This document shows positions 1-7,729 of a stretch of 33,403 nt of DNA, in pieces. The translations under genes were made by a program, and so were the position numbers. The stretch comes from DASZXJ01 sp035545895. GTDB taxonomy: Bacteria > Planctomycetota > Phycisphaerae > Tepidisphaerales > Tepidisphaeraceae. The stretch is taken from contig DASZXJ010000045.1 in the NCBI GenBank assembly GCA_035545895.1, positions 1 to 33,403 on the forward strand, read 5' to 3'. The notes under the pieces were generated by a model. The model was not told the origin of the DNA. It worked only from the letters and a program-made list of their open reading frames with translations, and searched no databases. How positions within the stretch are numbered: position 1 is the stretch's first letter; each line of letters opens with the position of its first letter.

Positions 1-66
1 TGGAAAAAAATATGTAATGCCATCCCGCAGCCGCAACAAGAATCGAGAAAATGGCAGGTAGATAAC

Positions 67-669
67 TCATGAACCCATCGCGCCCGGCACGATGCCAACG
101 GCCGCGAGCATGACTCGAGTCGTTTTCATCGGCAAACCTACAATATTAGTGTAGCAGCCCGCCATGCGGATAACGAACGGATCCTTGTCCTGAATGCCAT
201 ATCCGCCCGCCTTGCCCTCCCAAAGCCCGGACTCCACATAATCGGCAATGTCCTTATCCGAAAGCGCCCGCATGCGCACGGCCGACATGACCCGTTTTTC
301 CTCGGCATATCCTGTGGAGCGTTTGGTCAAGGAAAGACCGGTGATTACGATATGGGTCGTTCCGCTCAGCAGCCGAAGCATGTCTCGCGCATGTTGCGCA
401 TCCTTCGGCTTGCCCAATACCCGATCGCCAAACGCGACAACCGTATCGGCGCCGAGAATGAAATCGTCCTGGCGTCGCGTGGCAACGGTATGCGATTTGA
501 TCCGGGCCAACCGTATTGCCAGGTCCGCAGGCAATACCTCGGGGGAATAATCCTCTTCGTCCACGTCGGCGGGATCGACCACGAAATTGAACCCCGCTTC
601 GCGCATCAACTCCTGCCGCCGGGGTGATCGGCTAGCCAGCACAAGGATCGGGGGCTGTGTTTCACTCAT
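67..669 (-). CDS. maf: Maf family nucleotide pyrophosphatase
   Basis: A 200-residue Maf/HAM1-superfamily protein. Members hydrolyse non-canonical or modified nucleoside triphosphates (dTTP/UTP or m7GTP type) in the cytoplasm. The N-terminus carries the Maf signature LASRSPRRQELM (residues 9-20), followed by the conserved ILGADTVV segment that places the catalytic acid and the GKP motif. The C-terminal GKAGGYGIQD and the GLP motif are also typical, and the length matches the family. The reading frame extends further upstream to 795, but that extension runs through a repeat element and has no family similarity, so the ATG at 669 is chosen. No strong Shine-Dalgarno sequence is visible. The gene is transcribed away from ppsR, and the repeat at 724-837 lies between them. 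YhdE and YceF types cannot be separated here. Confidence 0.93.
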   Translation of the reverse strand: MSETQPPILVLASRSPRRQELMREAGFNFVVDPADVDEEDYSPEVLPADLAIRLARIKSHTVATRRQDDFILGADTVVAFGDRVLGKPKDAQHARDMLRLLSGTTHIVITGLSLTKRSTGYAEEKRVMSAVRMRALSDKDIADYVESGLWEGKAGGYGIQDKDPFVIRMAGCYTNIVGLPMKTTRVMLAAVGIVPGAMGS

Positions 670-723
670 GCAAAGCTTAAACTCGTGGAGCGGATTGTAA
701 CCGGGGCGCAAAAATGAAAAATA

Positions 724-837
724 GGTACTGGTGCAGTTTGATGTGACACGGCCTTTCCAGGCCGTGCAGGCTATCGCATGGGCTGGAAAGCCCATGTCAC
801 AATAAACTCTCCTTTTTCTTCAAACTGCACCAGTACC
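724..837. repeat. REP-like double-hairpin element, copy 1
   Basis: Perfect 18-bp terminal inverted repeats (724-741 and 820-837, beginning GGTACTGGTGCAGTTTGA) enclose two adjacent hairpins. The first is CACGGCC/GGCCGTG at 747-766. The second is CATGGGCT/AGCCCATG at 777-796. The two hairpins share a TTTCCAG/CTGGAAA loop region in opposite orientation, as in BIME/REP doublets. The 24 bases at 777-800 recur exactly at 6984-7007. The element fills the divergent spacer between maf and ppsR. No transposase is nearby. Confidence 0.75.
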
Positions 838-868
838 GAAAAATAGACGCTTGCAATAAAGATTGATA

Positions 869-1720
869 ATGAACTCATCAGACGCCCAAACATCCTCGCC
901 CCAGTCCAGCAGGCTGAAGGTGCATTTGATGTCCGATTCAACGGGCAACCTCGCCCATCACATGCTGGCGGCATCCCTCACACAATTTCCCCATGAGGGG
1001 TTTGAAATTCGATCGCATATGTTTCTGCGGACCCCTGAAGCGATGGCGAGCGCATTGCAGGTTGCCGCCAATGAAGGCGGCGTGGTCATGCACGCGGTGG
1101 TTTCCGCAGAGGCAAAGCAACAGATTTTCGACTTCTGCCGAAACCATAAACTGCATTGCAAGGATTTGACGGGCGACTTCGTCGAGTTTTTGGCGGTTGC
1201 GTCGGGCTACACACCGTCGGCCAAGTGGCAGGACCTGCACAAGGTGGACGAAGCGTACCACCGGAAGATTCAGGCTGTCGAGTTCACCCTCGCTCACGAC
1301 GATGGCCTGGGCCTTGATACCTTGCACGAAGCGGACATCATTCTTGTGGGCATTTCCAGAACCAGCAAGACGCCAACCAGCATCTACCTTTCGCAGTTGG
1401 GCTATCAAACGGCCAACATTGCACTGGCCATGGGAATCGATCCGCCTCGGGAACTCGTCGAAATCCCCCCGGGCAAAACGGTGGGCTTGATGATTGATTC
1501 AACTCGCCTGATCGATATTCGGCGCCGCCGGCAAATGGAATGGAAAATGGCATCGGGATCGTACGATGATCCTGCCATAGTCCGGGACGAGCTGATTTGG
1601 AGCCGAAGGCTTTTTAATAAGAATCACTGGCCCGTTATTGATGTCACCAACAACGCGATTGAAGAGACCGCAGGCCGTATTTTGGACGTTTTGAAGCTTC
1701 CTCGCACCGCTGGCGCTTGA
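869..1720 (+). CDS. ppsR: PPDK/PEP synthase regulatory protein (PPSR, DUF299 kinase-pyrophosphorylase)
   Basis: A 283-residue cytoplasmic bifunctional ADP-dependent kinase/Pi-dependent pyrophosphorylase. The family switches pyruvate phosphate dikinase or PEP synthase off and on by phosphorylating a threonine near the catalytic histidine. Visible family marks are the N-terminal LMSDSTGN segment (20-27), HDDG at 143-146, and the P-loop-like GISRTSKTPTSIYL (161-174) followed by GYQTANIALAMGID. The ATG at 869 is preferred over an in-frame TTG at 863; neither has a clear Shine-Dalgarno. Whether the target is PPDK or PEP synthase cannot be told, because neither is in the window. The Rrf2 regulator and pckG follow on the same strand, so three consecutive genes bear on the PEP/pyruvate node or its control. 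Confidence 0.93.
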   Translation: MNSSDAQTSSPQSSRLKVHLMSDSTGNLAHHMLAASLTQFPHEGFEIRSHMFLRTPEAMASALQVAANEGGVVMHAVVSAEAKQQIFDFCRNHKLHCKDLTGDFVEFLAVASGYTPSAKWQDLHKVDEAYHRKIQAVEFTLAHDDGLGLDTLHEADIILVGISRTSKTPTSIYLSQLGYQTANIALAMGIDPPRELVEIPPGKTVGLMIDSTRLIDIRRRRQMEWKMASGSYDDPAIVRDELIWSRRLFNKNHWPVIDVTNNAIEETAGRILDVLKLPRTAGA

Positions 1721-1805
1721 TAACTTATTCTTACAGGATATAAGGATTGCAATATCTAGAGATCCGGGAAACTCCCTTCTCAAGAAAGAAAGGGTGTGAG
1801 AAGCA

Positions 1806-2243
1806 ATGATCTTCACCAGTGCCACCGAGTACGCTATCCGAGGGTTGGCGGAATTGGCGAGTCGATCGACTGGGGGCAACATGCTGCTGGATCAGTTGGT
1901 CACCGGCACGGATTTGCCGCGCGATTTTATGGCCAAGATCTTCCAGAAGCTGGTTCATGGCGGAATCCTGATCAGCGCCAAGGGGCGCGGCGGAGGATTT
2001 GCAGTTGCCAGGCCGGCCCATCAGATCACCCTGATGGAAGTTGTCGAAGCCATGGAAGGACCTCAATTGCTCGACCGGTGCGTGGTTGGCCTGGAAGCCT
2101 GCAGCGACTCCATGCCTTGCCCGCAACATGATCTCTATAAACCCATTCGCCAACGCCTGAAGGATTATCTGAATACGACCACGGTTGCAGATATGGCGTC
2201 GTCGCTGAAGGCCAAGCAGGCTTGGCGAGAAGTTCACCAATAA
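1806..2243 (+). CDS. Rrf2 family transcriptional regulator with IscR-like cysteine triad
   Basis: A 145-residue Rrf2-type winged-helix regulator. The N-terminus (SATEYAIRGLAELAS) and the wing segment KGRGGGFAVARP (59-70) are diagnostic. Cysteines at 92, 99 and 105 sit where IscR-type proteins bind a [2Fe-2S] cluster (usual spacing CX5CX5C; here CX6CX5C). Iron-sulfur or redox sensing is therefore plausible, but the ligand is not proven. A NsrR- or RsrR-like nitric-oxide or redox sensor is the alternative. The ATG follows a purine-rich leader with a modest ribosome site. It lies 85 bp after ppsR and 38 bp before pckG on the same strand, so it is a natural candidate to control one or both genes. 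Confidence 0.9.
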   Translation: MIFTSATEYAIRGLAELASRSTGGNMLLDQLVTGTDLPRDFMAKIFQKLVHGGILISAKGRGGGFAVARPAHQITLMEVVEAMEGPQLLDRCVVGLEACSDSMPCPQHDLYKPIRQRLKDYLNTTTVADMASSLKAKQAWREVHQ

Positions 2244-2281
2244 CAGGTTGGGTCAAAATTAGGGAATAAGGAGTTTTTCAA

Positions 2282-4096
2282 ATGAGTCAAAATCTGACCC
2301 ATGCAGAATCTGCGCAAAAGCTGCAAGGCCAGCCCGGACCCACTGCAGCCGCCAAAGCCTGGATCGATGAATGCACCGCCCTGCTCAAACCCCAGAACAT
2401 CGTCTGGTGTGACGGCAGCAAGGAAGAGCGCCAGCGCCTCATCGACCAGGGCATCAAGGAAGGAATTTTCGTCAAGCTGAACGAAAAGAAATGGCCAGGC
2501 TGTTATTACCACCGCTCAAATCCCAACGACGTTGCCCGCACCGAGCAACTCACCTTTATTTGCGGCCCCAGCGCCGATCTATCCGGCCCGACCAATAATT
2601 TCATGAACGACAAGGTCGCCTATGCCAAGCTGCGAACCCTTTTCGACGGTTCAATGAAAGGCCGCACGATGTATGTCGTGCCTTTCGTCATGGGCCCGAT
2701 TGGCTCGCCTCTCGCAAAGGTCGGCATTCAGTTGACCGACTCGCTCTATGTGGCCGTCTCGATGGGCCTGATGACCCGCATGGGCAACGTGGCGTGGGTT
2801 CAACTGGCCAAAAACGGCGAATTCACCAAGTGCCTGCACGGGTTGGGCGATGTCAATCCCGAGAGACGATTCATCTGCCATTTCCCGCTCGATAACACCG
2901 TCTGGTCTTTCGGTTCCGGCTACGGCGGAAATGCGCTGCTTGGCAAAAAATGTCTCGCGCTGCGAATCGCGAGTTTCCTTGGCCGTCAACAGGACTGGAT
3001 GGCCGAGCATATGCTGCTCATGGGCGTGGAAGACCCGCAAGGCGAAAAGACCTACGTCGCCGCCGCTTTCCCAAGCGCTTGCGGCAAGACCAATTTCGCG
3101 ATGCTCATTCCGCCCGACAAGTATCGCAAGCAGGGATGGAAGGTAACGACCGTCGGCGATGATATTGTCTGGATGTGGGTCGATGAATCCGGCCGGCTCC
3201 GCGCAATCAACCCCGAAGCCGGCTATTTCGGCGTCGTGCCCGGCACCAACGCCAAGAGCAATCCCAATGCGATGGCGTGCATGGCGCGCGATACGATCTT
3301 CACCAACGTCGCGCTCGTTCAACTGCCCGACGGAACCTACGACGTGTGGTGGGAAGACAGCGACTGGCCCGCGCCGGCCAAGGCAATCGACTGGCAAGGC
3401 AAGGAATGGACGCCAACTTCCGGCACCAAGGCAGCGCATCCCAATAGCCGGTTCACCGCCCCATCGACCAACAACCCGGCGCTGGATGTCGCATGGAACG
3501 ATCCGAACGGCGTGCCGGTTTCAGCGCTCATCTTCGGCGGCCGACGCAGTCGAACGATTCCGCTCGTATTCCAGGCGTTCAACTGGATGCACGGCGTTTA
3601 TGTCGGCGCAACCATCGGCTCGGAAACCACCGCTGCCGCCACCGGACAGGTCGGCGTCGTGCGCCGCGACCCGATGGCCATGCTTCCATTCATCGGCTAC
3701 AACATCCGTGACTACCTCGTGCACTGGTTTCACATGCGGAAAAAGATGACCGATTGCCCAAGAATATTCATGGTCAATTGGTTCCGTAGAAACGCGCAAG
3801 GCAAATTCGTCTGGCCGGGATATGGCGAAAACATGCGCGTGCTCAAGTGGATCATTGACCGCGCCCATGGCCGAGCTTATGCCCGCGAAACACCGCTGGG
3901 CTGGATGCCCCGAATTCAGGACATCGATCTCGACGGCCTGCAAATGTCCGTCAACGACCTGCAGGAACTGGAAAGCGTCAACATCGAGGAATTCAAGGCC
4001 GAAATCATGAGCCAGGAGGAACTCTTCCTCAAACTCGCGGGCGAGCTTCCCAAGGAAATGATTTTCCAACGGGAACTCCTGATTAGCCGTTTGTAA
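2282..4096 (+). CDS. pckG: Phosphoenolpyruvate carboxykinase (GTP)
   Basis: 604 residues, full length for GTP-dependent PEPCK, which interconverts oxaloacetate + GTP and PEP + CO2 + GDP. The kinase-1 P-loop with the reactive cysteine is intact: FPSACGKTN at 263-271. Other conserved elements are HRSNPNDVART (77-87, substrate-binding Arg), the GNALLGKKC metal-ligand region near 216-224, AEHML with its histidine at 243, and VGDDIVW (kinase-2/metal Asp) near 291-297. An AAGGAG Shine-Dalgarno stands 9 bases before the ATG. The gene closes the ppsR-Rrf2-pckG run and is followed by a 10-bp-stem hairpin. Gluconeogenic or anaplerotic direction cannot be decided from sequence. Confidence 0.98.
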   Translation: MSQNLTHAESAQKLQGQPGPTAAAKAWIDECTALLKPQNIVWCDGSKEERQRLIDQGIKEGIFVKLNEKKWPGCYYHRSNPNDVARTEQLTFICGPSADLSGPTNNFMNDKVAYAKLRTLFDGSMKGRTMYVVPFVMGPIGSPLAKVGIQLTDSLYVAVSMGLMTRMGNVAWVQLAKNGEFTKCLHGLGDVNPERRFICHFPLDNTVWSFGSGYGGNALLGKKCLALRIASFLGRQQDWMAEHMLLMGVEDPQGEKTYVAAAFPSACGKTNFAMLIPPDKYRKQGWKVTTVGDDIVWMWVDESGRLRAINPEAGYFGVVPGTNAKSNPNAMACMARDTIFTNVALVQLPDGTYDVWWEDSDWPAPAKAIDWQGKEWTPTSGTKAAHPNSRFTAPSTNNPALDVAWNDPNGVPVSALIFGGRRSRTIPLVFQAFNWMHGVYVGATIGSETTAAATGQVGVVRRDPMAMLPFIGYNIRDYLVHWFHMRKKMTDCPRIFMVNWFRRNAQGKFVWPGYGENMRVLKWIIDRAHGRAYARETPLGWMPRIQDIDLDGLQMSVNDLQELESVNIEEFKAEIMSQEELFLKLAGELPKEMIFQRELLISRL

Positions 4097-4106
4097 TTGA
4101 CAAATC

Positions 4107-4138
4107 ATCGGCGTGGCCGAGCAATCGACCACGCCGAT
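4107..4138 (+). terminator. Hairpin downstream of pckG
   Basis: Arms ATCGGCGTGG (4107-4116) and CCACGCCGAT (4129-4138) form a perfect 10-bp stem with a 12-base loop, 10 bases past the pckG stop. There is only a weak T-rich tail, so this is terminator-like rather than a textbook intrinsic terminator. The remaining spacer up to 4319 shows nothing else recognisable. Confidence 0.6.
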
Positions 4139-4319
4139 TCTGTTGATTGGATCACCGGCATCTGAGACGGTTCGACTGTCCTTCACTTCTGCAAGACCGC
4201 AACTATTCCAGTTGCCTCAATCCAGCAATCAGCCTCGTTTCCCGTCGATTTAGCGGTCCTTGATCGCTACAAATTTTTGGCGGATTTTGCTCCGGTCGGC
4301 AAGATAGTCATAGAAACTC

Positions 4320-6080
4320 ATGACCGACGCCGAACTTCTCAAAGATTTCTCGTCCACGCGAAATGAAAAACCGTTCTGTCGATTGGTGGACCGTTATATC
4401 GACTTCGTTCACGCGTCGGCGAGCCGTCAGGTGAGAGATTCTCACTTGGCGGACGACGTCACGCAGGCGGTTTTCATCGTGCTCAGCCAGAAAGCGGGAT
4501 CGGTTCCGCCGGCGTATCTGCCGGGATGGTTGCTTGGGGCAACTCGCCGCTGTGCGAAAAGCGCATTGCGACTTCGCGCGCGGCGATTCCGTCATGAACA
4601 ACAGGCCGCTGCCATGAAATCGGAAATCCAACCGCCGGCACAAGACGCCATCGACTCGCGGGAAATTCTTTTCAAACTGGACGATGCGCTTGCATCGTTG
4701 CCCACCATCGATCGCGGCGTGGTGGCGCTGCGATTCCTTCAGGGCAAAAGTCTTGCAGAAGTCGGGGCCTCTCTATCCCTCAGCGAAAATGCCGCCCAAA
4801 AGCGATTGACTCGTGCACTGTACAAGCTTCAAGGATTATTGAAATCCAGAGGCGTGATGCTCGCGGGCCCAGCGTCCTTGGTTTCGGCATTTGTCATTGC
4901 AACCCGGCATACCGCCCCGCCCACGCTGGCGGCGACGATTAATCCATCTGCATTTGCAACACTGACCGGCACCGGGCAGGGCGTGACGCCGACAATGATT
5001 TCCAAAGGAGCCGCTAATTTCATGCTCGCCAGCAAGGCCGCGATTGCAGCCATCGTCCTTGTGACATTTCTTCTTTTGGCGACAGGAACCCTTTTTGTCC
5101 TCCATTCGATGGCCGTTGTGGTTGTTTCCACATCCACGACGAAACCGCAAATCGAACATGGCCCTGACAACGCGACCTGGCCCATGAAGTTTGACGTGGT
5201 CGAGTCCAAAGAAGCCATTGATCAACCCGCAACGCTCGCGCAAATCAAACAGATGCTTCGCACCAATGAAGACGCTCTCCAAAATCTTCGAGTGGAAAGC
5301 GCTTATTCCGTTGAACGAACGAATGCCTCAGGCAAATGGGAGTTTGGCGGCGAGGGGAAACGCATTCTTTGGATTGATGGAAAACCTGCGAAGCGATTTC
5401 GAGCGCAGGTGGATCATGAATTAGTTGAATGGATTGCGGGAGCGGCACCATTCTCGGAAGACATCTACGTTTACATCTGGGATGGGGTTCGATCGTACCG
5501 GCACTCCTCACATTCGGGAGCACCCGGCCCCGACAACAATGACAACCGGGGCACGATTTCAAATCGCCGGTTTTTGCCCAATGGAACTGGTTGGGAACTC
5601 TCGCAATTTGGATTCATCGAATTCATCCAGGCCCCCGCTCAAATGGGCTACCCCGAGAGATTGTCTGATTATTTCGATCCCACTTCAAAATTCGCTCCGG
5701 CGTTGCAGCACGTAATCTTGAATGGCGATCCGATGATACGGGCCCAGTTCATTGCTCCTCGCGCTTTTGATGTTTACCTCGACGCGAAATACGGATATGC
5801 GATTCGCGGCGTCAATTGGGCAAGACCTGATGGAACATTGATCGTGCGCGCCTATGTTGAGACGCTACGGAAATTGGACGCGGAACTGTTTTATCCCGGC
5901 AAGATCAAGTCTGAATATGCGGCCCGTCACATCCTAACAACCATCAGTTCCGTGACCGCGAACCTGCATGATTGGCCAGACAGCCTGTTCACGATGAATT
6001 GGAATCCGGGTGAACCCGTTTGGGACGAGCAGACTCGGACGGCGACTTATCCGGCAGGTCGTGAGAAGCCTGCCCCGTGA
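4320..6080 (+). CDS. ECF-like sigma factor fused to a transmembrane segment and a large C-terminal domain
   Basis: 586 residues. The N-terminal part is a sigma-70 region 2 (about 15-85, with HLADDVTQAVFIVL at 42-55) and a region 4 helix-turn-helix (about 117-172, SLAEVGASLSLSENAAQKRL). A hydrophobic segment at about 240-262 follows and would anchor the protein in the inner membrane. Residues 280-586 are then predicted to lie outside the cytoplasm. That part begins with an ALQNLRVESAYSVER stretch and WEFGGEGKRIL, reminiscent of LolA/LppX-like beta domains that follow many planctomycete membrane anchors, but I cannot assign a family. Such sigma-anchor-sensor fusions are known in Planctomycetota. 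The layout suggests a one-protein signal system with no separate anti-sigma factor; the activating signal and any proteolytic release are unknown. Neighbours give no clue. Confidence 0.85.
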   Translation: MTDAELLKDFSSTRNEKPFCRLVDRYIDFVHASASRQVRDSHLADDVTQAVFIVLSQKAGSVPPAYLPGWLLGATRRCAKSALRLRARRFRHEQQAAAMKSEIQPPAQDAIDSREILFKLDDALASLPTIDRGVVALRFLQGKSLAEVGASLSLSENAAQKRLTRALYKLQGLLKSRGVMLAGPASLVSAFVIATRHTAPPTLAATINPSAFATLTGTGQGVTPTMISKGAANFMLASKAAIAAIVLVTFLLLATGTLFVLHSMAVVVVSTSTTKPQIEHGPDNATWPMKFDVVESKEAIDQPATLAQIKQMLRTNEDALQNLRVESAYSVERTNASGKWEFGGEGKRILWIDGKPAKRFRAQVDHELVEWIAGAAPFSEDIYVYIWDGVRSYRHSSHSGAPGPDNNDNRGTISNRRFLPNGTGWELSQFGFIEFIQAPAQMGYPERLSDYFDPTSKFAPALQHVILNGDPMIRAQFIAPRAFDVYLDAKYGYAIRGVNWARPDGTLIVRAYVETLRKLDAELFYPGKIKSEYAARHILTTISSVTANLHDWPDSLFTMNWNPGEPVWDEQTRTATYPAGREKPAP

Positions 6081-6108
6081 TAGAAATGACATGCAATCTG
6101 TAACGCCG

Positions 6109-6894
6109 CTAAAACGCGCTTCGCACCACTCCGCCGTCGGCGCGGACGGCGGCGCCGGTCGTTGCTGATGCGAGCGGGCTCGCCAAATACGCCACCATCG
6201 ACGCCACTTCCTCGGGCGTGGCAAATCGCTTGATCAGCGAGCTTGGCCGCACCTTTTCAAAAAACTCCTTTTCAAACTCTTCAAACGATTTGCCCCTGGA
6301 CAATGCGTTGACGAAATCGACCACGCCTCTGGATTTGGTCGGGCCCGGAAGTACGGAATTCACCGTGATACCCGTGCCTGCAACCGACTCCGCCAGCCCA
6401 CGCGATACAGCCAGTTGGGCGGTCTTGGTCATTCCGTAATGGATCATCTCTGCCGGAATCTGGATGCCGCTTTCGCTGGAAATAAAGAGAATGCGCCCCC
6501 AGTTGCGCTTCTTCATGCCAGGCAGGTAGAGGCGAGCCAGTCGAACACCGCTCAAGACGTTCACGTCAAAGAATTTCTTCCAATCCTCGTCGGGGATGTC
6601 TTCAAACGCCTTGGGTTCGAAGATGCCCAGGTTGTTCACGACGATTTCGACGTCGGGATGTTGTTCGAATAATTGTCTGGCGACGGCTGCATCGCTGAGA
6701 TCGCCGGGGAAGCCCAGGACCTGACCCTTGACGGTTTTCTGCATTGCCGCGACGGCAGCCTTCACCGCATCGCTGGTTCTTCCATTGACGATGACTCTCG
6801 CCCCTTCGGCAGCAAGCGCCATCGCGATGGCGTGACCAATGCCTGCCGTACTGCCGCTGACCAACCCGAGCTTTCCAGCTAACTGCAAATCCAT
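6109..6894 (-). CDS. SDR family NAD(P)-dependent oxidoreductase
   Basis: A 261-residue classical short-chain dehydrogenase/reductase. Motifs in order are the GSTAGIGHAIA cofactor loop (near 14-24), NNLG (classical NNAG position), the catalytic serine in ISSESG, YGMTK giving the Tyr-x-x-x-Lys pair, and the LPGPT segment after the active site. The C-terminal GAAVRADGGVV is the usual FabG-like ending. A GGAG ribosome site lies 6 bases before the ATG. Substrate is not predictable; sequences of this style are often annotated as 3-oxoacyl-ACP reductase-like or sugar/steroid dehydrogenases. The gene is convergent with the sigma-factor fusion, with a 28-bp gap, so they share no operon. Confidence 0.92.
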   Translation of the reverse strand: MDLQLAGKLGLVSGSTAGIGHAIAMALAAEGARVIVNGRTSDAVKAAVAAMQKTVKGQVLGFPGDLSDAAVARQLFEQHPDVEIVVNNLGIFEPKAFEDIPDEDWKKFFDVNVLSGVRLARLYLPGMKKRNWGRILFISSESGIQIPAEMIHYGMTKTAQLAVSRGLAESVAGTGITVNSVLPGPTKSRGVVDFVNALSRGKSFEEFEKEFFEKVRPSSLIKRFATPEEVASMVAYLASPLASATTGAAVRADGGVVRSAF

Positions 6895-6927
6895 TTATTC
6901 TCCGTAATGGTGGCGTGACAAATCATT

Positions 6928-7017
6928 GATTCATGTGATCCAACTGCAGTCACACGCGCTTTCCAGCCCGTGAGGCACATCGTCATGGGCTGGAAAGCCC
7001 ATGTCACGAGTTGAATC
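6928..7017. repeat. REP-like double-hairpin element, copy 2
   Basis: Second copy of the element at 724-837. It has a CATGGGCT/AGCCCATG hairpin (6984-7003), a diverged first hairpin (CACGCGCT...AGCCCGTG near 6952-6971), and short outer arms CAACT (6941-6945)/AGTTG (7009-7013) and GATTCA/TGAATC. The stretch 6984-7007 is identical to 777-800, while the outer arms are unrelated in sequence to those of copy 1. It lies between the SnoaL-like gene and the SDR gene, both on the minus strand. Confidence 0.65.
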
Positions 7018-7060
7018 GTGACACTTCCTGAACCTTGCGCGGTTTGAGGATCGCAAGTAT

Positions 7061-7078
7061 CCTCTCCCAGTGGAGAGG
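7061..7078 (-). terminator. Hairpin after the SnoaL-like gene
   Basis: CCTCTCC and GGAGAGG make a perfect 7-bp stem with a 4-base loop just past the stop of the minus-strand gene at 7088. No T-run follows on the minus strand, so it could instead be a common dispersed small palindrome. Confidence 0.35.
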
Positions 7079-7087
7079 GAACCATTT

Positions 7088-7471
7088 TCAGGCGCTCATA
7101 TCGTAGAAAAATTCCTCGTGGACGATCTTGCCGTTCTTGACGGTGTAGAGAGCAGTCTCTTCCAGATTCATTCGTTTGCCCGCCATCGGACCGGCCTTGG
7201 CGGTGACATCGTAGTTGAAATAGACGATGAACCGATCCCCATGAGGCCAGGGACCTTTCGCTTCGGCTTTATGGATTTCGTGATTGGCTTCCCACCATTC
7301 CGCCTTGCCCTTGATGGCCGCGAGCCCTTCCATTCGCGCCGGCATTTGCGGGCTGCTCATCGCTTCAACACTGACGATCTTGTCGTCGTAAAGCGTCGTG
7401 ATCGCCTCCATGGCCTTTCCCTTCCTGCACAATTCAACAAGCTTCTTTCCAATTTCAAGCGTGCTTGCCAT
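7088..7471 (-). CDS. SnoaL-like / NTF2-fold protein
   Basis: A 127-residue single-domain protein with the pattern of the SnoaL-like branch of the NTF2 superfamily. It has an N-terminal helix pair (IGKKLVELCRKGKAMEAITTLY), the VSVE strand, a central GLAAIKGKAEWW helix, and alternating strands ending in LYTVKNGKIVHEEFFYDM. These alpha+beta cone proteins are small ketosteroid-isomerase-like enzymes or binding proteins. No catalytic role can be assigned. AAGGAG lies upstream of the ATG at 7471. The gene is divergent from the phosphatase gene across a 258-bp spacer in which no convincing promoter was recognised. Confidence 0.8.
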   Translation of the reverse strand: MASTLEIGKKLVELCRKGKAMEAITTLYDDKIVSVEAMSSPQMPARMEGLAAIKGKAEWWEANHEIHKAEAKGPWPHGDRFIVYFNYDVTAKAGPMAGKRMNLEETALYTVKNGKIVHEEFFYDMSA

Positions 7472-7729
7472 ACAGAATCTCTCCTTTTTTGGTTATCGCG
7501 ATGGTAGCCGTGCAAAGACGGCAAGTCCTTTTGATTTTGGTTGAGTTTGATTATTGAAGAATTAACAGACCCTTTTTCGGACGGTGTTTCAATTCGCGAT
7601 AATAGCGGACCGCATGGTCCTTTCCATACGTGCGAGCATTGGGTTGTTGGACCTTCTCACGCGATGCCAACCCTAAAGTGGCTCGCCCCTTTTGCCGACC
7701 TTTTGTGAGATAAACCCTTATATTTCATC

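Noticed and set aside
670..795. N-terminal extension of maf to an upstream start
   Set aside because: The extra 42 residues are translated repeat sequence with no Maf similarity; the family N-terminus begins at the ATG at 669.
2651..3439. Long open frame antisense to pckG (262 residues)
   Set aside because: It is a codon-bias shadow of a strongly conserved gene, with no domain of its own.
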